64,000 nt of DNA from Stromatinia cepivora (GCA_014898415.1 RCTD01000001.1:682001-746000); one strand, 5' to 3'; numbered from the stretch's first letter, positions 10,740 to 24,729 are shown. Notes: a model not told the origin generated them from the letters alone. A program made the numbers and translations.

Positions 10740-12130
10740 TTTTATAGAGTTTTATTCAATCAATTAATCAATTGGGAGGACCAGGCAATGTTGGATTGGT
10801 CAGGTGAAAATCGTATAGGAGGTGTGGTGATGTTTTAAGATTGGAAATAGAATATTAGGTAAGATCGGTATTATTATTAAATTATAAGATTCTGTATAAT
10901 AAGGTTTTTCGTGCTTTTTTTATTATTAAGATCTTCTTTATTTTCTATTTCGAATTATTAGTTATATTAATAGACGAAAATGATTCGAGTATTTGATTAA
11001 AAAAAGGATCATTATATGTTTTGTGTAATCGATTTGAAGGGAAAATAGGATGAATTTTCATTGTAATCAAGAGTTCGAGCTTGAAAGAGCTTTTAGATTG
11101 ATTAATAATCTTGAATCTTTTTTGAATTAGAAAGTCCAGTTTTTTAGATAATCTTTGAATAAGGTAACTCTTTATATTGAGCTATATATAATCTCCGATA
11201 TCGAAATCGATTTTATGCCGATGAGTATTCGTGGATTTCGATATCTTGGTTTGGATATGTAATAGGCCTTCTTTCGTTCGCGTGAGAGTTAATCTATTGT
11301 GTTTTGTGTATATGTAGGCATTATGTATATTTATATCGTTTATTGATTTACTAGTGTCTTTTTTCTATTCCTATATATATTTCGATGCATACTTGTATAG
11401 GGTTTCGTAGGGTGTAAACCCTTCTAAGGAATCGTATAAAAGAGTAAATTGCGCGTAATCCATTATAAATAGGAATTCTGACCAATCGTTTTAATAATAA
11501 TTAACAAACGGTTTTAACCGTTATTAAAGGTACTGATTATAGATCTCAATTTGATTATCGATTTGGAAATAATGAACAATGGATAATTTGAGATTGGTTT
11601 TTAGGATTTGGCTGAATTCTTTCTAGAACTGTAATATGAATTGGGGGCCGTGATCCGATATTATAATATCAAGGGGACTATAATATCGATATATATGATA
11701 GAGATATAATTGTGCTTGAGCTCGAGTATCAATTGATTTGTGATAAAGTATGGAGATAGCTTGCTTCATCAATCGATCAATAATGATTAAAACATTGTTA
11801 TATCCATATTTATCCTTATTAAAACTGTAGTAGTTTATAATGACATATTGCTATACTCGATTAGGAATCGGAAATGGATACAATAAACCAGGGATACAAT
11901 TGTATAAAACGGAACTGCGTTTGTAGGTATAACAATTGCATATATATCTAACTACAATATTGTGCATTTTGGGCCAGTAATATTATTGAGATAATAAAAG
12001 GTAGGTTTTGCTTATACCAGAATGAATAATGGAAACGGAATTATGGGTTTTACAAATCAGATAAATTCGAAGGTTATCAATATTAAGTATCATCAAATGG
12101 TTATTGTAAAGCAAAAAATCATTTTGGAAT
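10740..12130 (-). pseudogene. gypsy-1 integrase and C-terminal chromodomain
   Basis: Read on the minus strand, 12130 to about 11530 encodes a Ty3/gypsy integrase. A zinc-finger region (HNSVSIIHSGISKTY then CNCYTYKRS) is followed by core motifs NNVLIIIDRL, ISDHGPQF and a later QIEIYNQYL carrying the three acidic positions. Downstream, near 10975-10745, DFHLTNPTLPGPPN marks the end of a chromodomain, which in chromoviruses targets insertion to particular chromatin. Several TAA/TAG stops occur where CAA or TGG codons are expected. Confidence 0.85.
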
Positions 12131-12399
12131 GATATATATTTATAACCTTGAATAACTTATATTTTGAGTATTAGTAAACTATCTATAATTTTATTTACTT
12201 TGATAATACAATTAACTAAATCGAATCGAGGAGCGATTTCATTCAAATCGATATTAATAATTGCTGTTTTATTTGGATAATACTTTCATAAAGTTTTTCT
12301 TATAATTTTGATATCAATTTGATTATTTTTAATAAATTGTTAAAAACGATTCTTCTTTTTGGTATAATTCTAAAGGTTCAATTTGTCGATCCGATGGGT

Positions 12400-13668
12400 T
12401 AAAGTATTGGTAAAAGGATTATCTTTTTTAGGGCAGTATATAATAATGAAGTTATAATCGGTTAGAACTTCTATTTAGCGAATTTGTTAGATATTGAGAG
12501 TCTTAATAATCATAAAATATTTGAGGGCTTTATAATCGATATAAATCTTGATTTTATATGGTAAGCCAGCGAGTTTTGTTTTCCAATAATTGAAAGATCG
12601 AATGATTAACAGTATTTCCTTATTATAAATTTTGTAGTTTAGTTCAACAGTAATTATAATCTTAGAAAAATAAATTATGGAAAACCAATCTTCGCCATAT
12701 TGTTATAATAACATATTAGCAATTATCCTATTGGATATATCTATTTCAAGTATATAGGGGAGTTAATAATTATAATATTGCAAAAGCGGAGTGGAGATAA
12801 GCTTTTTCTTCAAGATATTGAATACGTTTTGGTATACTTCGTCGAATACGAATTTAACGTTTGCTTTAATGAGTTCATTGAAAGATTTCGCTATTATACC
12901 ATAATCCTTAATAAACCATCAATAAAAATTACAAAAATCAAAGAATGATTGAATCCCTTTCATTATTATCGGAAAGATCCAATTCTCAACTACCTCAATC
13001 TTTTCAAGATCCACCTCTACTCCTTTAATAAAGATGATAAAGTTTAAGTATTTGATATATGTAATGTTGAATTCGCATTTCTTGAGATCCATTTGTAGAT
13101 CAGCGACTTCTAATCGTTCGAGAATTAGCTTAATATAAGTTTGATACTCTTCTTCGTTTTCGGAATAAATTAGAATATCGTCGAGGTATACTGTACAAAA
13201 GATATCTAAATAATCGAATAGAATATCATTCATATAACGCTAATAGATTGCAGAATTATTCGTTAATCCGAATAGTATGACCTTGTATTTGTATGATCCG
13301 TATCGGGTTCGGAAGGTAGTATACTCTTCCAAAGCAGGATTTATTCTTATGCAATAAAAAGCTTGACAAATATTGAATTTGGTAAAGACTTTAATATCGG
13401 AAAGCTAAGAAAGCATTTTATTGATCAAAGGGAAAGAATACCGATCTTTATATGTTAAAGAATTTAATAATCTAAAGTTTATACAAAACCTCAAATTATT
13501 ATTAGGTTTTTTGATGAATAGGATGAGTATAGTATAAAGGATTTGATTGAGTTTAATAAAATCTTTGCTAAGGTTATTCATAATATATTCTTTAACGATT
13601 TTCAATTGTTTTAGGGATATCTTATAAAACGGATTATAATATAAGGTTTGTTCTCCTTTGTCTTCCAA
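12400..13668 (-). pseudogene. gypsy-1 reverse transcriptase / RNase H region
   Basis: The minus-strand frame from 13668 reads a gypsy RT fingers/palm region: NPFYKISLKQLKIVKEYI, then LFIKKPNNNLRFCINFRLLN. The same frame resumes at 13233-12919 with YLDDILIYSENEEEY, the catalytic YxDD box intact, then KKCEFNITYIKYLNF. RIP-type stops separate the pieces. RNase H should follow down to about 12400 but is too degraded for motif calls. This is the best-preserved part of gypsy-1. Confidence 0.88.
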
Positions 13669-13699
13669 TATGATTTTATAATTATAAGATCAATTAGAA

Positions 13700-16477
13700 A
13701 ACAAGATGTTTGATTTATACTTGGAAAAGATTCGATGATATTATCGATATTCAAATAGTATTTCAAATTCTGAATCGATTTTGGTTAATACTCGATTGAG
13801 TTTTTTTCGAACTTTTGTATTCTTGAATTCGGTCAAAATAATCAGTACTTTTTTTTCTATATATCATTTGTTCCATTGGAAGTTTATTATATCATCGAAT
13901 TCTTTCAAAATAATAATAAAGAATTTAATTTGTTCATCTTTTTTGTATTCTAATTGGAACTTATTGAATTTGAATATATATAGATTGAGGATTTCGGGTA
14001 ATATATGAGGGAGGCATTCGTAGATCTGTAATAATGATGTGATTGATTGGGAAGGAGGTGGATTGAATTTGAAAGAAATCGGAATCTTTTCCTTTTCAAT
14101 AAAAGTCTATATTACATTCATATTTGAAGGTTCTTATTGTATATTACCAATTATGATTAATCTGTTCAATTGTGAATCTCTTCGATTTCAATATTCTTCG
14201 AATTGATCATTTCATCGATCAATATCTTGTTAAGCTAATCGATCGATCTTCCATTTGCGAAGGGATGATTAGATAACGAGGAGATTATTCGAATAAAAAA
14301 TAATACAAGGTTTCTCTTTAAATCATTCAAGACATCTATTGAAGTAATCAAACTTCGCTCAAGTCTTTAATAATCAAAGTCTATCTAAAATAATATTATA
14401 ATTCCCTAATTCAATAATAAAGAAAGGGACAAAAGATTGTTTACAATCATCGACCATTAAATTAAGGAATGTGAAATAGGTAATGATATGGCCTTATACA
14501 CTATTATACCCTTTAACTTCAATTGAAGCTTCAAGCGGTATAATTCTTAATTTAAATATAGGAAATAAACAAATAAGGAATATAGTATTAATAAAAATGA
14601 ATCCATTTGTTCCAAAATCAATAAATACTCTTAATCGATAAATGTAATCATTTTTCGAAAGGTTGCAAAAGAGAATGAATGTTTCTCCTCCTATAAGTTT
14701 GATTAGATCAAGAAATCTTATATCCTATATAACACTTAGAATGAAAACAGAGTCTAAGCATTTAATTTTAAACGCTTTTCTTCTTCTAAACAAGTATTCT
14801 ATATAATTTCAATTATAACTTCTAAATTGAAGTTTTCTTTGGCATCCCAATATTCTTCGAATTTTTCTATTTCTTTTTGTACCATCTCAATCTCATTAAA
14901 GTTATCGATATAAGGTATCAACATACGTATTGCTCTAGAAAAAGGAGAAAGCGACGAATGTTTGAAGTTCGAATAATTATTGGATACGGCGGGACCAGTG
15001 TATCCGGGAGGAGTATTCCAGAGTAGAAATGGTTTCAAAAACATAAAGATTTCAAAATTGGAATTGTTAAAGCTTCGAAAGGATTGCAAAGAGTTCATAG
15101 TAACCGTTAATTTGCAAATAACTACAAAGGTTTTTCGATTAATACAATATCGATTTCATTTTCATAATGAAACTTCGTTTTGATCTATTTTAATGAGTAT
15201 ATTCGCGAGTTCTTCCATAGTCTTGCAATCCTTAATAAATATTACTACCACTCGCAAAAGAAAATCGGAAATCTTCCATTCGAGATCCCTGAATAAGATT
15301 TTATTATCGATAATCTCCACTTGGATAACAAATAATCTGAACTTTCTATACTATTCTAGAAAATTATTATATCAAATCGTATTAGATATAATCTATATCT
15401 CGTATTAAAAACAAACATCATCGATTTCAGCCGGATTCTGATAAATCGCTATAAATTGTTCGATCAATTCGAGTACTATAAATCGGGGCACTTGTATATA
15501 AAGAATATAATAATATATTTATACTTCCGATTCGATTTAATCGATTACATATACACAGTATTACATTTCATTTTTAAATGATATAATATACAGCTCGAAT
15601 CGTTCTATAACTAATAATTGCTATAAACTAGCTTTAAATTCAATACCATCGTTAAGTTTAGTAATAAGATTTGTAAATTTTGATGTATATACATCTTACT
15701 ACGAATTATAACTAATACAGGAATATGATCTTGATCAATTAGATCAGCTTCTTGAATAAAAGGACCCCTGATTATTAGATAGATCATTATTTTCTAAAAG
15801 AAAAGGAGAATCCTTGAAGGACCCCTGATGATCAGATTGTTTAATCGAAGTTTTCTTTCTTTAACTTCAGGATCTTCAGGTTTGCTTGAATGAAGATTCT
15901 TGAATTTCGATTAAAGGAATAAAGGGAATCCCAGATACTGCTATTAACCTGGATGTTTATATAGACATTATTTAGGGCTCAAAAGGAGATTGCATTATTA
16001 CAAAACTCATTATCATTATAACTTTCAATTATCGATTCTCCTCTTTCAAATTCATAACCATTACATAGAGATCTTGTAATTGTAATAATAATTTGGAAGA
16101 AGTAATTGAACCATTAAAAGCATCAGTTTTATACACTAAAATCTTCTCTTACCAATCTTCTTTCTTCTAATGATAACATTATCCAATCCTGTATTCATAT
16201 TTTCTTCGAAGGGTTGTTGAAATAATTAAGGAGAAGAAGAGGATTCCTCAGAATATGTTTTCGAAGATTCGGAGTATATAGAAGGAGGAGTTCATTGTAT
16301 TATAAAAATGATGATACATTTCTAAAGATATTTATATCTTTGTCGATTAAATCGGAATAGATTTTTTTCCTTTAAATATAATATTTGTAAAAGTTTACCT
16401 AAGAAGATATTATTAAAGTAAAATATTATTTGGGAAACCACCAGATAACTGAATACTTATAAATGAGTTATAAATAA
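13700..16477 (-). pseudogene. gypsy-1 5' internal region (gag / protease expected)
   Basis: This lies between the 5' LTR and RT on the minus strand, where gag and protease belong. A readable piece at 15098-14799 has a charged C-terminal part (DNFNEIEMVQKEIEKFEEY) that could be gag. No zinc knuckle or protease DTG could be confirmed in the mutated sequence. Confidence 0.5.
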
Positions 16478-16759
16478 TATAATATACAAAAGCCATAATA
16501 GAATTAAATAAATAAGATCAATTATATTCTTTAGAATTTACAATTGAAGAATTATAACTTGTAAAAAGCGATTAAATATATATATACAAATATTCATTTA
16601 TAAATTACAGGATTATACATATATATTATTAAGATCACCATTTTATTATATTAAATCATATAAATCGTAATATATATACACAGACGATCAGCTCATTAAT
16701 GGATGTAGAAGATAAGAGGTATCACGTGGTTAGCCTCCTGTGGTTCACGATTCGTGACA
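16478..16759 (-). repeat. gypsy-1 5' LTR (282 bp)
   Basis: Same length as the split left copy. The right edge has TCACGATTCGTGA, an inverted repeat just inside the terminus, and is followed by the ATTTC duplication at 16760-16764. This copy is strongly AT-shifted. Confidence 0.92.
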
Positions 16760-18599
16760 ATTTCTTTTGAACCTATTTATTATATCTATATATCTACTAT
16801 TCTGTATTCCAGAAAGACAATCATTCAGAAGTATAATTTTCCTATCGAAGAATAGTATATTGTACCAAATCGAAGATTATTTGACGATACTCAGAGATCA
16901 AATGATGATAATATTTCAGGCTTAGAACTTCAAGGTATATATACTCAAAATAAGATTCTAAAATATTCTTTTTCCTTATTAATAATGATTAATGTTTTTC
17001 TATATAAAGAATAATAATATAGAAAATATTATTAATAATAATTATAATATTAATCTCTTTATATTATATAATATATTATAAATGAATATAGGAGAGGATT
17101 CAAATTTGGAAAACAAAATTTGAAAGAATAAAATAGTTTTATTAAAAATATATAATAATGATTCTTTATTAATTGGAATAATCCTTAATCTTCGATTATA
17201 TTAGAAAACCTTAATAAAAGAATTATAAAAGAATTATAATATTCAAGATATAAATATTCTTGATTATAATAATAAAGCAATCTTTTGATTATATATAGAT
17301 ATTTTAATATTGGAAGATAATAAATCAAATTTAGATGAATAAGAGAATCTTTTAATAGATAGTTTTCATTCTTTTTTTATGAATTATTTAATCGAGTTAT
17401 TATATTCTTTGATTATTCGTGATCAAGATCAGAGTAATTCTAATTACAGTAATTTTGAGGAGCTTGAGCATGGATTTTTATTATATTTCTTTTAATAGTA
17501 TAAAATATAGTTATAGGATCGATAAAAAAGGGGGAAAATAATGAATAATAGGGATATAGAAAATGATGATATCTATTCGAAACTGAGATTAACAAAAATA
17601 ATGAGAGTAATAATAATACACGATCTGCAAAACAGCGAAGAATTTGATCACTTCCTATTGATAACGAGTAAATCTTATCCCGATATAATAGTGCAGAAGA
17701 TCATCCCTGATCATTTCCTATTATCGGTTTATCCTTCATTATTCCATCTATCATGATCGATTCCTTCATATCGAACTTTAATGGGTATTCATCAGCGATC
17801 AACGATGGTAATCATTATTATCTATCATCATTCGCATAAAGTCCCTTTTTTGCAAAGCCAACATTAATCACCGAATATCAGGAATAACCTTTTTAAAGAT
17901 TTCTTAAATATATTAAGATCAAAAATGATACAATTTATAATCTCGAATTTCGATTACAAGATATTCTAGAACATCTTCATTTCCCTATTTTTTCCAAAGT
18001 ATTTGGTATTATCGAAGTTGTACAGATTTTGCTCCCTTATAACATTTTATATTCCAGAATATAGCCAGCAAGATTGCAGATTAAGGGGAAACACATTCGT
18101 TGGGAACCAAAAGAATACAAAACGATATTCAGGATAAAGAAAAACAGATGCTCTTAGGAGGAGATCCATTATACTTTTTTGTATAGAACTCTAATTGCAA
18201 TACAGGTACAATATTCTATAAAATTCAAAAATAAATGTAACATTTTATATTATATTTCTTCAATCGGTTTGTATTTCAGTTATGGGGAGATCTTTGAATT
18301 ATATAATATGAATTAATCTAATATCAATTCCTATTAAAATCTGTTCTTCCAGATCAGAATTCCATTTTAATCTTTATATAGATGGGAAGTATGATTACTA
18401 TATAAAGGCTTATTATTTGAACAAACAATGAGTTATTTGAAGAACAAAGGTATTATCACTTTAGGAGAAAAATATGAAAAGATTACTAAGAAAATTATTA
18501 ATTGCTTTAAAAATAATAAATAATAAAAAGTGGATTAAAATATTAATTAACATTTTGATTCTGTTAAAATCTAAATATATCTGGGTTAGTCAAAATATT

Positions 18600-19575
18600 A
18601 TAGTTTAAAAGTTATCAAAACGAAAGCTAAATTATCAACTAAAAAGAACAAATAAAAGGAACAAGAATTATACTATAAAGGATTCCTTGAATGATAATGA
18701 AGATTATATAGAGATTGAGCTAATTTTTCTAGATCATATTATAAAGTTTACAGATCAATTTGGAGCCAATAGTTCTAATAACAAAGTCTATGATTTTATA
18801 TCTAATCGATTTCGACAGGATCCGGATATATCTATTACTATTTGCATATATACTTTAGATATTGATCCAATTATTTTTATTAGCAATCCTATTTCTATAT
18901 ATACATTTTTGAATACAAATATTATAATATCTATATATAATCAACAGCTATCATCACAAACGGAAGGTATTCGTTAGATTCAGATCACTAATACTTCAAA
19001 AAGATATACCTTTGATAATTCTATTGAAGTTATAAATGAATAAAGGAGTAAATATTAATATATATATATCTTTAAATTGAAACTGATAATAATAGATCAA
19101 GAAATCGAATTTGTATATAATAATCCATAAAAAAAGACTTTAGAAAACAATTTCGAGGAATTATTTCGTAATTCTATATTGGTTAGATTTCAATCCAGTT
19201 TAAAGAATCATCAATAATGTATTATAATGATGTTCTTTCAAAACTGGGAATAAGATATTATATTCTCTGTTATTATTGATTACAAAGCTGATTTCGAAAT
19301 TACTAGAATATTTGATTTGCAATCTTAATCAAAGATTCAATCTATTGGAAGCCAGGTTCAGTAATATTCAAATATGCTAATAAAGAGATTAAATCTTTTA
19401 GAACCTTCTTTATACAAAGGAACAATTCATATTAGGATATACAAATCAATGTCTGGATCCTATTGTTTTTGTATTAATATATTTCTCTCTAATAATATAG
19501 ATAATAATAATATTACATTTTTTATCATAATTGATTTGGATTCAGATTTGAAATTGATGCATATATTTGGATTAT
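18600..19575 (+). pseudogene. Broken reading frame of unknown family
   Basis: One frame stays protein-like for about 970 bp if TAA/TAG are read as former CAA/TGG. It includes an uninterrupted stretch to 18977 with KVYDFISNRFRQDPDISITI, then pieces such as FRKQFRGIIS and YYNDVLSKLGIRYYILCYY. I recognise no family. It is probably a gag-like or transposase remnant of the older element that hosts gypsy-1. Confidence 0.35.
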
Positions 19576-20289
19576 AGGATATAATAGAAGACCCCTAATT
19601 GTTTTCCTAAATTGTTTTATTAGATAATCTAAAAAAGTTTTCTTTACCACCTCTATGAAATATATATTTATGATTTATCTTGATTTTGAATATCTTTTCG
19701 ATTTCAATATTACTTTTATCTATTGATATATCCTTTATTATCGGATTATAGATTATAATCTATTTTCCTTTAAATATAATTATTCTATCATGATTATTTA
19801 CTTCAATATTTATAACTTGAAAATCATTTTGTTCTTTAAATGCAAATATTATATTGATGCAACAGATATAATAATCTTATGGATAGGAAGATACAGTAGA
19901 TAAAGGGAAAATATATTATAGATGAATAGAAAAATTGTATTCTGTAATAAGATTGTATACTGATCAATAATAGCTGTAGAAATTTGATAATAGATATTTA
20001 TCACCTTATATACTCTTTCTAAATTATAGATAGATAAAGAAAATCAAAATGGAATTTTGATGTGTTTCTTGAAATAAGATTGTTCGGTTTGATTATTATA
20101 TAATTAATAACATTAATAGATATATACAAAAAGATATATATTATTTTATAGATTCTTTTGAGTGAAATGAAATTGATATAAAAAATTAAAGATTTGAGGG
20201 AGAATTGAATTAATATAAAAAAAGGGAAAAAATGCGATATTATTAAGATATAAATAAAAGTAAAGATTTTATAGGGTTAAACTGAATTT

Positions 20290-20650
20290 GGCAGTTAATC
20301 ATTATACTTATACGATTTATTCAACAGCCAAATAATGACCGAAAGACCGCTAATATATTTAAACTATAATATCTTAAAACACAAACATTTTTTTAATTCA
20401 AGCTCAACCCAATCACAAATTAGACATACACTTTGCAAAAGTCTTTTCGTACCTAAATATAATAGAATTTTGATGCAATTATTGCAGCCTGCAAGCAGAA
20501 AACAATCTGAGCTTGAAAACTCTACATCTATCCTATATATACCGTATATTAAAATTTCAATCATTTCTACTCTCAAGCTATATAAAGCACAGTATCAGAT
20601 GCTACGATCGACAATTATCAATTTATATATACTTATTGTCTTCATCTTCT
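20290..20650. other. Low-RIP island with a 131-codon open frame
   Basis: This stretch keeps many CA and TG dinucleotides while its surroundings are nearly devoid of them. An ATG frame (20335-20730) starts MTERPLIYLNYNI and spans it, with a hydrophobic segment near its end, but no family is recognised and a minus-strand frame is also open. It may be a short single-copy or short-repeat piece that escaped RIP. Confidence 0.4.
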
Positions 20651-21977
20651 TTATCAATTTAGAAGATGCTTATTTATATTACTATATCTTATTAAATGAT
20701 ATCATGGATTCTGTGAGTGATAGAATATAGGTGATTGTTAAATGTCCTTTTTAACCTTATTGGGGGTACAGATAAATTATGATTTGCTTGCAGACTGGAT
20801 TATATCTTGATGTGAAAGGTGGTAAAAAAGAGTAGAAGGGTATAATACAATGTAATATTAGGATACAGTTTATTTGAGGTATATAAAGTAGATAATGGTT
20901 TCGATATTGTTTATTCTATTTATAATATAAAGATATAGGAGCGATATTAAATAAAGGTATAAAAATAGCTGGTCTATTCAACTATCTATAGATCTATTCA
21001 GAAAATCAATTTTCAATTCATTCTATCATTATTCATCAGATTTGACTCCCTTTTATCAATCCTATTCATATAGCCTTATTTTTGTTTATAATGTCTAATA
21101 TAGTAAAAATATCATATCTTCTTCAAAAGTATCCTCCTTGTATTTTATATATTAGACTTTCATTTGCTTCTTCTTTGAATAGAAAAACATAGATTAATAC
21201 TTATCATTCAACCTCTAATCCAATAATTCATTCGTTAACTTTGAACAAAGTTAATAGCTTTTTAATTGTGGATCAATATCAAACAGATAGTATATATAGT
21301 ACCGATAACAGTAATATTGATCGCCTTGATAAATTAGTTTATTCTATGAATTATTTTAATCTTACGGTGATACAAACAGAAGACAATATAGAATATGATT
21401 TTTATCAAATCTTTATTCTTCTTATTTTTTTTATTTAGGACAATAGATATCAATTTCTTCAATAAATATTATCAAGCTTTTTAGAACCTACAAATTCAAA
21501 CAAAACTATAGATCATTTGTATTTATAGCAAATAGAAAGAAAGGGCGAAAATGAAAGATATTAGATGATAGAAAAAATAAAGCAATAAGGTATTATTATT
21601 AATAATAAATAGCTTAGAGTAAAAAAAAAAAAGATATAATAATATAATTGGGAAAAGAAATCAAAGTGTAAGATTTATCTTTTTTGATGAAGAAAATGAA
21701 TTGTTAATATACAAAGATATATATGGGAATATAAATATTTATAGGTATTTATATATAATAGAAAATAACTTTTGATTGTTCAATTTAAGGTTAAAGATAT
21801 CGATCAGATCAAATCAATGGATTGTTCTGTTGATTGTTATATTTTAGTACAAACACTGGAGGATGTGTAGCAATATATAGCCTGATATACGCTTTATTGA
21901 TTAGTATAGTGGGGATGGATATATATAACAGAGGATACTTCAAATAACATACCTCTTTCAATTGATGATTGGGAACG

Positions 21978-22287
21978 TGTCACAGAAAGCCCTGTGATCC
22001 CCTGTATCCTACGAAGGATCAAAGAGTATGCTTTCCAATCGGAATAAAGGATCTTCTAATCCTTATCAATCTCTCCGATTAATAAGATGATCTTGATATA
22101 CTAATAAACAAAGATCTAATTTAATTAAAGTATATATCGATTAGATAATTATTTATTTATTCTATATATATAACTTTTGATTTATATAATTAAAAATAAA
22201 TCATTTAAATTTTTTACTTTATTAATTATATATATTATTTATTCCCCGATTTCTGAAAGTATTTTGTAATTATATTATCCCGTGATA
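21978..22287 (+). repeat. copia-a 5' LTR (310 bp)
   Basis: Starts TGTCACAGAAAGCC and ends CCCGTGATA. It aligns along its whole length with the LTRs at 26378, 29763, 37707, 52795 and 63352. Confidence 0.92.
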
Positions 22288-22304
22288 ATTATAAGCCCGG
22301 TAAT
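22288..22304 (+). other. copia-a primer binding site (initiator tRNA-Met half)
   Basis: ATTATAAGCCCGGTAAT directly follows the LTR, a RIP variant of the GTTATGAGCCCG site in copia-c. Its complement contains GGGCTCATAA, the anticodon stem-loop of initiator tRNA-Met. Confidence 0.75.
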
Positions 22305-22906
22305 CTTTAAATCTATATAATTTCCTATTCGATGATTATTGAATACTCAAAGAATCATTCTTAAAAATATCATTCTTATTTTATTTATAATTCAATATTT
22401 ATATCAATTCAGTTACTTTTATTCAATATAATAAAAACTCAAAATGATTTTTTTCTTATAATTTATATTCAATAACCAAAATAGTATTTATATCTGAAAA
22501 ATAAATGTTAAGTTCAAAGAATCTGGGATTCAATCAATCTAAAAAACAATCTGTTTGTTTCTATATCAATTATATCCATTTTAAATTTTGATCCAATGAA
22601 TGAATCTATCCGAATTTAGATTGATTAATTTTCAATCAAATTATTTGTTTTATTTTTTATTATCGATTTTCAAGTTAAATATAATTGAAAGAAACAAATT
22701 CAATATCAAAGAGAATTCTCGGAATATTTTATAACGATTCAATTTAAGAAAGATATAAATAAAAATATAAAGATAAAAGATTCTAATAATAATATATCGG
22801 GATTTATTTCTAATAGATTTATTATTTTATTTTCAATTATCTTTCAAAAAATCTTTTTTGAGTTTATTTCTTTTCAATTAGAATATTGATATTGATAATA
22901 AGAATA

Positions 22907-24729
22907 ACGTGGTTTATCACCGAGTGGATCATATCACCGAGTGGATCACTTTCACCTCAATTTACACCTTTCTTTTTCAACATATGTTTTATCAATCAAT
23001 TGAAATGTAATCAAATAATAAAGAAGCTTGAATATTCTTAATTATTAAGGCTATTCAAAAAGACAAAAAACTTAGTATTCAAAAAGTTGTCAAGTTATAT
23101 AATTTACTATATATAACATTCAATTGTAGAATGAATGATTTTACCTCCTGTATCGAAACTCGAGCGAATTATTATAAGATTATAGAATTAGAAAAAGAAA
23201 TAATTGTTCAATATATACTTGATATAGATTCAAAAGGATTTCCATTTAAACTGAAGAATATAGAAGATATGGTGAATCATATTCTTGAATCGAAGGGTGC
23301 GAAATGTATTGAGAAGTTTTAGGTATATTGATTTGTAAAGTATTGAATCGAATTAAAGATACATTTTAATTGTATTTATAATTTTCAAAAAGTTCTTTGC
23401 AAAGATTCTAAGTTTATTGAAAAGTGATTTCGATTAATTGCAAATATATAAACGAAATACAGTATTTTGGATGGCGATTTCTACAATTTCGATAAAACAG
23501 ATTTTATGATAGGGATTATAAGTATAGTAATAATTGTTATTAATACCAAAAGATATAACAGAAATAAATCAGTATAATTAAGCAATCGAGAATAAACTAC
23601 AGCAATAATATATGGAAATAGGGAGGGTAAAACTATTCCCCCATTTCTAGTAATTCAAAAACAGGTTCATCTCTCCAATTGATACACCGAAACCAATTTT
23701 CCTGCGGAATGGGCTATTAAACCTATATCTAATAGATGAACAAATAATGAAACAGAATTGAAATAATTAAAGCACTTCGACAAATATACAATTCATCAAA
23801 AAAAGAGCAAATATCGAATATTAATGCTGAATAGATACAAAAATCATGAATCAATAGCTTTTCAATTATATTGTAAAGCAAATAATATTATATATTTATA
23901 TTTACCACCACATTCAAATTATTTAATTCAGTCACTTGATATTGATTATTTTAATAATCTAAAACATTCATATAATAATCAAATTGATAGATTTATCAAG
24001 GTATATATCAATCATATTTCGAAGATTGAATTCTTTATAACTTTTAAAACTACATATAAAGAATCAATCACCTCTCAGAATATAAAATCAAAATTTCGAG
24101 AAACAGATTTAATACTATTTAATCCTGAAACTATACTTTCGAAATTAGATATTCGAATTCGTATATCTATTCCCCTCCTTTTCAACCTAAATTAATAAAT
24201 CTCTCAAACCCCTTGCAACCCAATTGAAGCTCTTTCTCAATCAATTTTAATGAAATCTCGAATAATTTATTATCAATCAAGTTCTTCTACACCTATATTC
24301 GAAACTATATTAACTCTAGCTAAAGATATAGAGAGATTAATTTATAAAAATATACTTTTGATTATAGAGATTCGTATATTTTGAAAAACAAATGAAGTAT
24401 TAAATAAACATCGATGTACAAAAAAAATCCAATTATATTAAGGAAGAATACTCATCGAACAAAAGGCTCTTGATATATTATCTCAGCAAAAGATTGATAT
24501 TCAGATTCAATACAACGAATATCAAAAAGAAAAAAATTCTAATAAAGAAGTATCTTCTAATCGATATTATAGTAAATACGGAAAGATAGATCATAATATA
24601 AGAATCTATCAAAATAATATAATAAATCCTAGATTATTAAATTCTTAATAGTTTCAATCAATTGATTCAATTATTATTGAATAATATAGGGTTGAAAGTA
24701 TAAATTGAAGTGAAAGTGATAAACCACGT
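22907..24729 (+). mobile_element. Fot1/pogo-type DNA transposon nested in copia-a
   Basis: A 1823-bp element with terminal inverted repeats beginning ACGTGGTTTATCAC, flanked by duplicated TA at 22905-22906 and 24730-24731. Removing it restores the copia sequence AATAAGAATATATATAGAATT, split here as two pieces around TA, which matches copia-c at about 30682. It encodes a mutated pogo-like transposase. Confidence 0.94.
23000..24650 (+). pseudogene. Fot1/pogo transposase, RIP-inactivated
   Basis: Cut-and-paste transposase of the Tc1/mariner superfamily. The N-terminal psq/CENP-B-like DNA-binding part is seen at 23131-23322 (ELEKEIIVQYILDIDSKGFP). The DDE part follows with VIQKQVHLSNWYTETNFP, then LNRYKNHES where LDGHxSH is usual, so a catalytic Asp has become Asn. 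PPHSNYLIQSLDIDYF carries the next conserved stretch (23824-24195). The C-terminus near 24600 has a knuckle-like YSKYGKIDHNIRIYQN. Several in-frame stops are present. Confidence 0.9.

Larger units (their letters stand above)
8036..16759 (-). mobile_element. gypsy-1: Ty3/gypsy chromovirus, RIP-mutated, interrupted by element S
   Basis: Full-length LTR retrotransposon on the minus strand. Two 282-bp LTRs (left one split by S) start TG and end CA on the minus strand, allowing for RIP. The target duplication ATTTC is perfect at 8031-8035 and 16760-16764. A polypurine tract lies beside the 3' LTR. Minus-strand coding runs from a gag-like region through reverse transcriptase, integrase and a C-terminal chromodomain, which is the chromovirus order. 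Without S and its duplicated target it is 7043 bp. Stops in pol show it is inactive. Confidence 0.93.
16765..21977. other. Unclassified AT-rich repeat DNA between gypsy-1 and copia-a
   Basis: Continuation of the DNA into which gypsy-1 inserted. It contains readable but broken frames and one island with little RIP, listed separately. No LTR pair, terminal inverted repeat or known domain was found. The right edge is set by the 5' LTR of copia-a. Confidence 0.5.
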
